From Gambelia wislizenii (Eukaryota > Chordata > Lepidosauria > Squamata > Crotaphytidae), in the NCBI GenBank assembly GCA_030847615.1, contig JAUMIR010000002.1, positions 289,830,028 through 289,894,027 of the forward strand: a DNA stretch of 64,000 bases. Reading direction: 5' to 3'. This document shows positions 36,901-48,900 of the stretch, one piece after another. Positions within the stretch are counted from its first letter, which is position 1. Each line of letters begins with the position of its first letter. The notes beneath the pieces are model-generated. The model did no database searches, was not told where the DNA came from, and saw only the letters and a program-made list of their open reading frames with translations. A program made the translations under genes and the position numbers.

Positions 36901-39900
36901 GGAAGGCCAGAATCCACTCTGTTTGAGGCTTTGTTCCTGCACCCTCATATGAGGTTTCTTGCTTTCCCCAAAGCTCTGGCCCCTCTGGAATCCCCACAAT
37001 CTTCACCAGGTCATGCTGACTGAGGTCAGTGGGTGTTTTAGCCTAATATATCTAGAGGGTGCCAGATAGAAGAAGTTTATCCATTTGATTAGGACTGAAG
37101 AAATGTAACTTCAGCTCTCTACTCAGCCATGTTGTCCTCCTCCCTTTTTTACTGTTAAAAAAGTTGGATTGAAAAAGAGGGAAAAAGACTGGCCCAGCTA
37201 CTCTTTGTGAAAGCACCATGGGTGCATCTACACTGCGGAAATAGTGCGGTTTGATACTACTTTAACTGCTATGGCTGCATCCTACAGAATCCTGGGATTT
37301 GTAATTTTGTGAGGCACCAGCACTCTTTGGCAGAGAAGGCTAAAGACCTTGTAAAACTACAAATCCCAGGATTCCATAGGATGGAGCTAATCACTTAAAA
37401 TAATGTCAAACTGCATTATTTCTACAGTGTAGATGCACCCTATGTGAACTGGAACCGTGTTCTTTCTTTTAAAAGACACATGCATGTGTGGTGAAGGTAA
37501 AATAAGAGGGGGAAGGGGAGGCAAAGATACACTGTACACTCCTTGGAAGTAAATAACTAAATGGTCCACTAGAAGTCTTCTCTTTTGTTTTAACTCTTTG
37601 CTGTGTTAACAATATAGGCTCAGAATTTGCAAGCTTGATCTCCACACATGGTGGTTGCCTCAGGTGGTTGATTTGAAGTGAAAGGCACCAGATATTTTGT
37701 GTTGCTCTTTATGGTCATGAGTTGAAATTTGTAGTGCCAGGTCAACTGTTCTAGGACTGCGTGTTCTTTTTTTATTTATCTCACAGCAGATTTCTCCGTT
37801 TGAAATGAACAGTTCATCATCTCATGTCATTTGGATGTTACACTGATGTCTCCCCAAATGTCCTCTTCACTTTTGCAGTGTCTTATTCTCTATCATTTTG
37901 TTGTGCTGTTTTATCCTCCCACCACAGAACAAATTGTTCTTGTATGCACTGCAGCCATTCTGCCCCCCCCCCCCGCCTTTTAATTATTCTTATTGGTCAG
38001 GAAAACACATGGAATAGAACCATGGCCAAACTTTCCACAGAACTTTGCAGTCAGAATAGAATAGAACTTTCTACAGTCAGAGAATGCTTTCTGTCTTGAC
38101 ATACCTGCCATAGAACTCCTGAACATCTACCAGATGATGCTGTAGAGGAGCACACAAGTGCTGTGGAGCATTCTGGGGTTTGCTGCGCATTCACTCAGTT
38201 TGCACAGACTGACTAGCTTCTCTTTTGGAGCCTTCCTGTAAAATGAGCATGCACCATACAGCACTCTAAACTCTTCCTCATAGCTCGGAATTGGAGAAGA
38301 GGATTGCTAAAAGAATAGCAAACTTAGTATACTTTCCAAAAAAAAAAAAAAAAAAAGAAAGAAAGAAAGAAAAAAGGCATGCCAATTTTACAATACATAC
38401 TTCAAAAGCCACTGGCATAGAACAGAAACTGCTAGAAGGTGTGGCTCAGATCTACTGGTAGATCTCTGCATGATTTGCTGTAGCTTGATGCTGCAAATTG
38501 ATATAGCTTAATGGATAAAGTAGGGAAACCTGAAAAATTCACAGACTGCCTATCTGCTTACTACTTACTATTTAGTTATAATTTTTTTTCATTTAGTTAT
38601 TTATACCCCACTCTTCAGCCACAAGGCTATCAGAATGGCTTACAAATTGTTTTAAGCAATAGCAATTTACACATCTACACTGCATTAAGCAATTTCCAAT
38701 GTGTGTTAGCTAATTGCCCCCACAAGCTGGGTACTCATTTTGCCGACCTACGAAAGGATGGGTGAGTGAACTTGGAGCCCTCTGCAATCAAACTTGCAAT
38801 GTGGTGACTTGTAGTACTGGCATTTAACCACTGTGCCACCAGGACAGACTACTGTCTGTTTTCTTCCACTGTAAAATGCAACTATTGCTTGTCTTTGAGC
38901 AGAGGACCTTTCATACTGCACAGTTATAGTGCTATTATTCCACTCTTAATTGCCATGGCTTCTTTCTAAGGAAGCCTGGGGTTTGTAGTTTGGGGAGGCA
39001 CTAGAGGAGCTCTCTGTCTGAGACTCCTATATGCTTTCCCTAAACTGCAAATCCCTAGGATTCCATGGCAACTGCAGTGGAATCACAGCACTCCAGTTTG
39101 TGTAATGTGAAAGGGCCCCTATCCTTCTGCAGCTCAGCTGGCCACTTTGAGAATTCTTCCTTAGAATCCCTGATTTATATAATAATTCAGAAGTAGGCTT
39201 TTATGTACCAGGGCACGAGAAACTTCGCCCCTTCAGATGTTCAATTGTAGCTCCCACAAGCCTCAGTCAGGGTGGTGCAGGATGACTACTGTTGCTGTGC
39301 AAGAACATCTAGAGGGCCACAAGCTGGTGATGACCACTGGTATAGTGTTCATGAGGTGCAGTAAATTCTAGTGATTCCACACTCCCAAGTAATTTGTACG
39401 TGGTGGTGATTGGTGATTCCAGTGAAAAAATAAGTAGGCTCTTTGAGGTTAGTGTCTACCTGCTTCTGGCATAGGATACTACTTTGAACAAGTAGTTAAA
39501 AGACAGAGGGATTGATTGCTCTGTTTATTTGACCAAGATCTGTTCTTGAGTTTCTGTGTTAGGAAGGCCTCTTCCTTCTTTCCTCTGGTGCCTGGAATCA
39601 GCCTTGCCCCTTATCTGAGGGCAGCAGTTGCTGGTGGCACTGCTGCACATGCTCTGGGAGGAAGTCCATATGCTGTTCAGCAGCTTGGGAAATGGGCGGA
39701 AAGGAAGATGGGGTTAGAGATGTAAAAAGTACTCCCAGATTTTCTCGTCTTCAATCAGAAAGGGTTTCTTGACACATTGAGGCACCATGTCAAGAAAATG
39801 GCCAACCACTTCCAGCTCTTTCATAACGTGAGACTTTATTTTTGTGAAAAATTTGTTACACAAAAAAATAGCTTTGTTTGTACAAAATCTGCTGTCTTTT

Positions 39901-42900
39901 GCCCAAAATACAGATTTCTGTGCAAAAATGTATTTGTGCAATTTTTTTGGGTGGGGGCAAGAAAGTCTGTGTGGAAAATGTGCAAAACCTCATACAGCCT
40001 CCTCCATCAGGGAGGACAGTTTTCAAATTGTTTGTCATAAAAGAGTTACACTCCTTGATAGGACAACCCACCTCATCCCCCAACCAGTGTTGATGACTTC
40101 AGGAGCAGAAGGGCTCTGCTCTGCACACCAGAACTAAAATTTATCTTTATTTATTGTATTAATTAGAATTGTATCTTTCTGTCCCTCCAAGGAGTGATGG
40201 GCAATGTATGTCACAGTTATCCCATGTAGGTTAGCCTTTGAGTAGCCTTCCCTAACCTAGGACCCCTTCCCCTGATGCATTGGATTACAACTCCCACCAT
40301 TCCAATGGCTATCCTTGCTGCTGAGAGGTAGTATTGTAATCCAGCTCATCTGGAGGGTGCCAAGTTGTAGAAGACTGATTTAGAGAGAGACTGGCACAAA
40401 ATGGCTTCATGGCTGAGTAAGGGTTGAAATTCAGGTCTCTTCTTGTTCAGATCCAAAACTCTGTACCAAGCCACACTGATTCTCATTAAGACATTAATAA
40501 ATGTATTAGTAAGTTGCTACCTTTCAACAAGGAAGCCATCTCAGCCCACTTTACAATAGGACTGACCCTGGGAAGAGACCCCCCCTGGGCCCTTATTACC
40601 AGGACAGGACTGTAGTGAGGAAGCAATGATTGTAAAGAGGCAGCTTCTAAAAGACGTGCCAGGGAGAAAGAGACAGATTTGTAATTTTCATTTTTGTAAT
40701 GCCACTTATGGGGACACACATCCCTGTTTATGCTGCTGTTTGCAGCTGCAGCAATGGCAGCTCAGTTCCTTCACAGGGCTAGGCTACTGGAGAGCCTGTT
40801 CTGAGCAAAACTATGGATGACCTGAATAAAATATTGGCTGCTTTCTCCTTGCTTTCTACTCCAGTGGGAACCATATCTTCCAGGGTCTTGCTGCTGGTAT
40901 AGCTGTGAATGAAAATGGACGAGGCCAAATAACAGGTATGAAAAGACAAAGGGCATTTTATGTCTAACGGGCTATAGTCTAATGATAGGTCAGTTTGGGG
41001 AACTGAATTTTTATCCTTTTTTATGTTGCTTTACAGGCACCCCCAGCTTATTCAATGAGTTAGGGATCGGGGCACTGTTCAAATGTGAAACTGTTTGAAA
41101 AGCAGAACCCAGTTATGTTTTTAGCTTGCAAATGCAAGACTGAACACTAGGTGGTACCAAGTTGACTGAGAGAGAAAAAACACAAAGCATGCTAAGTAGA
41201 CTGAGAGAAAAAAAAAACACCATGCTGAGTCAACTGAGAGGAAAAAAGGCAGCAGCAGTGGTTGAATTAGCAGACCAGAGGTCAAAAGTGCAGTATCTGG
41301 CTATAATTTAGATCTGTTGAAATAGCAGAATGTCAAAAAATGAGCTGTTGAAAAGAGGAGGATGTTGGTATTAGTTATAAACATCCACACCTCTAAAATA
41401 ACAATACAGTGGCCCTCCTGATGTGTGGACTCCGGATATGTGATTTTTGAGCAATCCTGGATCGTCACATCCTATACCTAAATGGTGGCAATGTGAATGT
41501 GGACATGCTGAAGCATCTGCACACATGTCACTGCCATTTAATAATATGGGACACAGTTATCTGCATTTTTTGTCATGTGCAGGGGTCCTAGAACCCATCC
41601 CTCACGGATCTGGAGGGCCCATTGTAAAATGTTTTTCTATGCCAGTTTTCTGCTGAACACACATAGGGCCTCTTCACATTTCACATAATATGATGTGAAG
41701 ACCTCTGCTTATCCCACTGTTACGGCATGAAAGTTACCACCACCCTTGAACTGCTGCTGCCACCACAGACACCATGTGTCTTAAGTTAACCACTCCAATA
41801 GCTCTTTTGCAACACTGCCAGAGGCACGGGCCTATATTATAAGAACAATTTCTTAAACAGAAGTTCAACATATAGTTAAAGATTACTTGGTGCGCAGAAG
41901 GTTATGGCTACCGAATTTCAAGGCTGAGTTGTTCTTGTTACTTATTTAACTCATCTAAATCCCAATTGGCTCTAAGATGTCTCACTAACTCTTTCACTAT
42001 CTTCTCATAATCCTAGCTGAACCTAACCAAAACCCACAAACACCTATCTTTCACTGTTTCATCTCTCACCTCACCCTTCACAGTCCCTTCTTTAACTAGC
42101 TAATTCCTGCACTGACTGATTGGCATGCACACTGCCCTTTTAAAAATCCCATTCAGACACTCAACCAATTACCAGTCACCTCTGGTATTCCATGCTCTCA
42201 CCCTTTTCCAAAAGACCACCTACCTTTATTTTACATAACTATTCATAACAATACATTACCTTATTTCCTATACTATAAACACAATATTTGTACAACAGTC
42301 TAATAATGACACACGAGCTCTACAGTCTTTTACAACAACCCTGTAGAGTAGGTCAGTGTTGTTTTGTCTTACAGATGGGAAACTCTGGTTGGATGATAAT
42401 TGACATGTTAGTGCACTGAAGACTCTGTGCATGTTAAGAGTTCCAAGCAGCAAAAAGTTTTAGCAAACTGCTCGTCATCCAGGTGAAGAAAATATAGCAA
42501 ACAGACACAAAGATAGTGTCTAATTCTACTTGTCTTCACTGGAACTATTTAAAATATAAACAGTGTCACAGAGAATCTTCTCTGTAAACTATATCTCTCC
42601 TGACAATAATGGCTCACCTAAAGCACCTTTTGAACTCGTGGCAAATGCTGTTTAATCCACCAATTTCCTGGCTCATCCTGCTCTGTGTCTGAACAATATC
42701 ATCTGGGAGCATTTTCAAGTTTATTTCTCTTGTCTAGCTGGTGGCACCTGGCTGATGGGTGTTTTCGTAGAAAATTTGTCGCTGCAGCTCCTGTTGTAGC
42801 ATCTAGCTATAACATACAGGATCTCCTCCCCTCCACCGATTCTCACTCAGCATAACACATAAGCATTTTGCTGGTTACAGGTTTTTAAACAGTGGCACAG

Positions 42901-45900
42901 ACTTGGTCTCAAGGAAGTCGCTATAGATGTATCTCTAGATATAAAACTCTTGGGTATGTTGCCTTTCCCAGTATGCTGATTGGCCGCTTAGGAAATATCC
43001 CTCAGCCAATCACCACCCACATGCAAATTCCTTTGCCACTTCACAATCTGCACTTGCCACTCAATCTGCATCTGCACCCCCAGCTTCACAAGGGGCCCAT
43101 TGCCGGCCATGGCAAAGACCCCGGGAGCCTAAATGGACCTCCCCCCCGTTGGCCTCCACTGTACGCCTCACTGTAGGACCGCAAGGGGAGAAGCTGCTGC
43201 ACTGCAGAGACCTGTAAGTCCAAGGCGGGAGAGTTGATCAACTAGGTGGTTGCTCAGTGGTTGTATAGATTTTGGTGGTATTTCCCCCCACAATAATAGT
43301 GTGTAGCTGAACCGTGTGAACCTTTCAAATCTACTATAATGGCGTATGTTATGCTGGGTATAGCTAGTTGATATAGAAATTGGCTTAACTGAAATGGGAA
43401 TTTCAGCATTGTGTGCATGTGATAGCTTATTCCTTAATGCTTCTTGAACCGTTTCAGCCCCTCCATTAACCTTTCTTTCTTACCCTGCTTTAGAAAATGT
43501 CATCCGAGAGAACCAGTGGGGAGGTGCTGACATCCGTCGTGGGGGTGATCCAGTCCTCCGAAGTAATCTAATTTGCTGTGGATATTCAGATGGAGTGGTT
43601 GTCGGAGAGCGTGGGAAAGGACTCATGGAAGGAAACACTATTTATGGTAAACCTCTGCTGACAAGTTTCTATATGGATGATTCTAGAATCCTGTTTCAAA
43701 ATGAACAAGGCTTCTTTTTCAGTACCATGTATTCTATAGCAGTATTCTGAACAATTCCATTGCTTTCCTATTTCAGTGGATGTGGGAATCTGTCAATATT
43801 ACTAGAGTTGTTGCCCTTCTAAAACCTCATGGTCCAGAAAAGATGCTTTGTGGAGTACATAAATTGCTTGATAACTCCTCAAGAGTGCACAGTATACTTT
43901 CATTTCTGTTTTCCTGTTCATGAATTGTTCATAGCAAGGCTTGTCCTTTGGCAATGGGTAGAACATCTTTAATTTTTCTGGCATTTTCTGCTTTTCTATC
44001 CCTGTCAAGTTTCTGAACAACCACTGTGCATGCATGTATTCCCCCATGTCACTCCCGAAACACCACAGCCCCATGGGCGAAGTTGTGTTTCCCTTTCCTT
44101 CCCTTGTTTGTATAAGTAGTAGTTTGTGTATCCAGTTTCTCAGGAGATCCTAGAAAATTAAGAACATTATAGTTGGATTATGGAGTTCCACTAAATATGC
44201 TGCAAGTATACATGGTGAAACTGGCAAGTTTCTTTCCATCTCTGCAGGGCATTTGAAGAAGCCATTTTACTATGGAGCTAAAAATAACAAAGGATTTGAA
44301 ATCCTTTATCAGATTCAAGTCTGCAAGTGAAGGGGCCTTTTTTTGATTCAAACATGTCAGTTTTTCTATTGCTCTTGGTAGCCTTTGCTTTGGGTTATGT
44401 ACAGCTTTTTGCTAAAGCTCAGAAAAATTATGTGCAAAAGCCAAATGAACAGCAGTGCAACTAACAAACCGCCTCTCTTCCCTCACCCCACTCAGCAAAT
44501 CCCAGAAACCTTCAATTAGAGTTAAAATAGAATCTCTCTCTCTCTCTCTCTCTTTCTCTTTCTCTCTCTCCCCAATTAATTTTTTTTCATTCATTCATTT
44601 ATTTTAAAGGTAATTATTTTATAATCAAAATACTATACATTCAAAAAAATAAACAGAGAAACAAACAAGAGATTGAGGAGGGGTTTCCCCAAGACCCTTG
44701 CGTAAGCTTCAGAAGGGAAGGCAAAATAGGGAGGGTAGCTATAGGAGGAGCCTTTGATTGAATCCGATGAAAGATGGGGTCCACCGTTTCAACCTCTTTC
44801 TCAACCACCTTGAGGTCCAGAGCGTGGGACATTCGGACCATCTGCTCCAAAAAAACACGGATGTCATCTGTTGGCGATGCAGAGTCCTCCTCGACTAGAT
44901 TGGGTTGCAGCGATGGCAAGTAGTGCCTGTATGGATCCCACGAGCCCGACTATGATGATGTTGAATCTGCAGGGGACGGACTGCGATCACCACGGAGCAG
45001 AGTGGTGGTGCGCGGAGGTGGTGTTGGAGGAGTCGGAGGCAGAGGGCGTTCAGGATGTGGAAACACCTTACTCTCTGCATCCTTCCTCAGAATAGCTCGT
45101 GGCTCCTCAAGGTACCGGCCCGCATACACATCCCTGAAGTCATCTCCCCGGGAAGTCAGGATCTGAGAGCCCATTGGTGACATGATTCCAGTTGGACAGA
45201 TAGATCTTGCCAGATCGTAGGCTGTATATGCAGGTATATCCGCATGGATTTCGAGTGAAAACGGTCAGGATCGGACCACGACCTCAGGTTTGACAACCTC
45301 GACTTCAACATCTAAGGGTGAACGCTCAAGCAGTTGGGCTATTGAGATGACAAGGGTCGGAGATTGGGCCGTTCGTTGGGGTGACACATCTACCCGGCCG
45401 GTAGATTCAGAAGACGCCTGGTCCCGACAGACGGCCTTCGAGGTAGAGGGCTCCTGATCTCATGTTGATGTTGAAGGCGTCGAGCGAGCTCGATCCCGAG
45501 CTGCGTGAGAAGTATGTTTGTGTGAAGCGCGCACAGCCTCCGGGTCCGAACGATGTCAGGACGGGCTACGGGACCGATGGTGCTTTTGGGACTTGGTCTT
45601 CAGAGAAGGCGAACGGCCGCGTTTCTGTGGTTCAGACGCCGAAGTAGAGGCCGGAGTCGAAGTAGAGGCCGGGATTAAAGCCTTCTCATACAAGGAGGAC
45701 TTCAGACAAGACATCCTGTGCTTACGTGCCTGAGGGGTAAAGGCCCTACAGTGCATACAGGAGTTGACATTATGGGTCTCTCCAAGACAAATTAAGCAGC
45801 AGGAATGGCCGTCTGCGCTAGGAAGTTTAGCCTGACAGGTCACACATCTCTTGAAGGCCCCTCTTCCAGACATTTTACTCACAGAGTCGCCAATTCCAAA

Positions 45901-48900
45901 GGGAGAACCATGGAGAGTAGCCGAAAACAGTCCAGGTCAACACCGAAATTCAGAGGTAAAAAGCCAAATCCAAGGGAGTGAGAAAAAAATCGTAGTCAAA
46001 AGTCCAAGCCAAGTCAAATCCAAGTCAAATCGAAAGTGAAAGAGAAAAACTAGCGAACGAAGGTTCCTTCAAGCTGCTAATGCGGCGGAAAGAAAGGAAC
46101 TGAGGGGAATTAGGCGGGAGCTCATTATAAGGACCATTAGGATGGGCGGAGTTACCACCAAAAATGTATCAAAGCACATTCTGCCTAGCGATTCCAGAAG
46201 GTTCCGACGCTCTGCGCAAGCGCAGGAGTAACCCAGCTGTGTGATTCACAGAGACCACGAAGAAGATCTAAAATTTTCTCATTGCCCCTCACATATAAGC
46301 CTCTGCAATAGTCCTCAAAGGCTTTTAATATTTTCAAATTATCCATTACAAACTGATCTCCCTTCCTGATCTTTGTAATATTTTTCTTTATCCTTTCCAG
46401 TCTCAACTTATGGGAAAGCCACTTCACAGGTTTGTTTGCAAGTTCAAAGTTCTTTTGCTATAGATATAGTTGTTTGGCATTCATTTCTTCGGCTGTAAAC
46501 AATGAGAACTTTTATTGGAGTAATTTAATATTTTGTTGAGTCTCTTTTACCAAAATTTTCCTTAAGTTTTCCCTCCAAATACTGTATTTTGTCCATCAAC
46601 TTGCTCTTTTTAATTTCTCCTCCCCCCCCAATCTGGAACTATGTTTTATAAATTGTCCTCTCATAATAAGCTTTACACACATCCCAAACTACTTACTGTT
46701 TGTTCTGTACCCTTATTTAAATTCAGCTCAAAGCATACGGATGAAGGAGGAATTGTGAAATTTAATATGGCTGGGTGTGGAGTCTCCATTGGTGTGCTGT
46801 GGTCTTGACCTGGATCAGAGTCATTAGGTATTAGGTATTTATATTTATACCCACTCTTCAGCCACAAAGACTATCAGAATGGCTTACAAAGTGTTAAGCA
46901 ATAGCAATTTTACACATCTACACTGCATGAAGCAGTTTCCAATGGGTATTAGATAATTGCCCCCACAAACCGGGTACTCATTTTATCAACCTACGAAAGG
47001 ATGGAAGGGTCATGGTCTTGATCTTGATGTATCTTAATGTAAAGTGAGACTGACTCTAATATAGCATTTCATTTGTTTTTCCTTTGTTGCGCGCCTGTGC
47101 CTTCAAGTTGCCTGTCAACTTATGGCTACCCAACAAATTTCCAAGGGTTTTCTTAGGCAAAGTGGTTTTGCCTGTTCCTTCCTACGGCACCTGGTGGTCA
47201 TTGGCGGGCTCCCATCCAAGTACAAACTGTTGGGGAAAAAAGAGGCATCAACACTTGTAAAGTGATTAGTGAGAGAGGAGATTCTAGAGAGAATGCCTTC
47301 CCTTTTGTTTTACCTCTGTTTCTTTCTAAAGTCTATGTACTCAAGCCTTTTTGCTTCCTTCCTGCCCACAGAGGTTACTTCCTCCCTTTCTCCCAAGAAT
47401 TCTCTTAGTCCTTTGTTTCCCTTTGTCTAGGGAGGGAGCATCCATGAGGCTCAAGCCTCATAATGGATGTGAGCTCACACCCACACATGAGAGCCAGCTT
47501 TTAGGGGCTCTTGTATCAAAGTGTAGGTAAACTTCTTTTGCCTATCTCCTTTCCTATCCCAAGATGGATTTCCTGAAACAACAAATGTAAGTTTTCTTTG
47601 TTTACCTTACAAAAGCATTCTGAGTACTTTTTCCTGTTTATCAGCTGCACCCAGTGTACCATATGCCGTTAAAAAACCTACCCCAAAACACCTGGTAGAC
47701 CTCATGCCCAGTTGCCTGGGTTGTGTCGCAGTGGCCGCAGTGGTGTCCCACCGCCTCCACCTCCAGTTGACTGCCTGGGTCCTGTTGCAGTGGCGGCGGC
47801 AGTGTCCTGCCGCTGCCACCAGTTAACTGCCTGGTTCTGTCACAGCAGCAACACTGGTGTCATCGCATCTCCACCACTGTTGCCACCAGTTGACTGCCTG
47901 GGGTCCTGTTACAGCGGCAAAGTGGGAATTGTGCAGCCCTGAGACATTGGTTATCTGGAAAGGCCTGCAGCCTTAGTAACTTAGTAGGTATAGCCAACAC
48001 TGTAGCACATTGTTTGGTCTTTCCTAGTATGTAGATATAGCCATGAGAGGCAGGAGTGGATTGTGAAGTGGAGAGGAAATTTGCATGTGGATGGTGATTT
48101 GCATGTGGGTGTTGATTGGCTGAGGGAGTGATAAGTGCAGCCAATCAGCACACTGAAAGAGGCAACATACCTAAACCCATTATACATACCCAGGAGGCAA
48201 CATACCTACATACCTAAGACCACTGTGCATACCCAAGTTTTATATATATAGATACCACAAGCTCATATTGTACTAGCTCTGCTGCACTCTGCTTAATATA
48301 GATACCAAGTATTCCTACACTAACCAGGGCTGATCGTGCTTAGCTTCCAAGATCAGACAGGACCTGGTGCCTTTAGCATCAGCCAGCACTTTGGGCTCAT
48401 CTATAGGCGGCAATAAAATGTGGATTGATGCACAGTAATGCCAGTCCACAGCAGCTTTCATTTGTCTCCACAGTTTTTTCCCAAGACCACAGGCATGTGA
48501 AGCCATACGGGTCTGTTGTTCAAATGGCATGCCTGTAAATCAGTATGGTGGGCTCGAGTGAATTACTCACATTTTTATTGTCACAAGTTGTACTGCTGAA
48601 TAGTATTTTTTTAAAAAAAGGAAATCTAAGGTGCAGAAGTGCGATCTTCAGCTTAAATAAACAGAAAAAAGAAAAGAAAGGCTGTTTTGTTGCCCCAGTG
48701 CATGATCGCTAGGGCAGAAATCCAACATGACAGTTCCAGGCATTGCCTTGCTGGCAAGCTCTGCTCCCTGCACATATCCAGTCAATCAGCTTGTTATGAC
48801 CACATAAAGGCCCTTTTAATCAGGTAGTGTTTAAGATTTTCCCAGACAAATGACAGGCAACAAGGCACAGAGAGACCAAATTTGGTTTTCAGTCACTATG

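Noticed and set aside
45556..45882. Host LAP2-like gene exon
   Set aside because: Downstream parts are in other frames, no splice sites fit, and the neighbourhood has transposon character.
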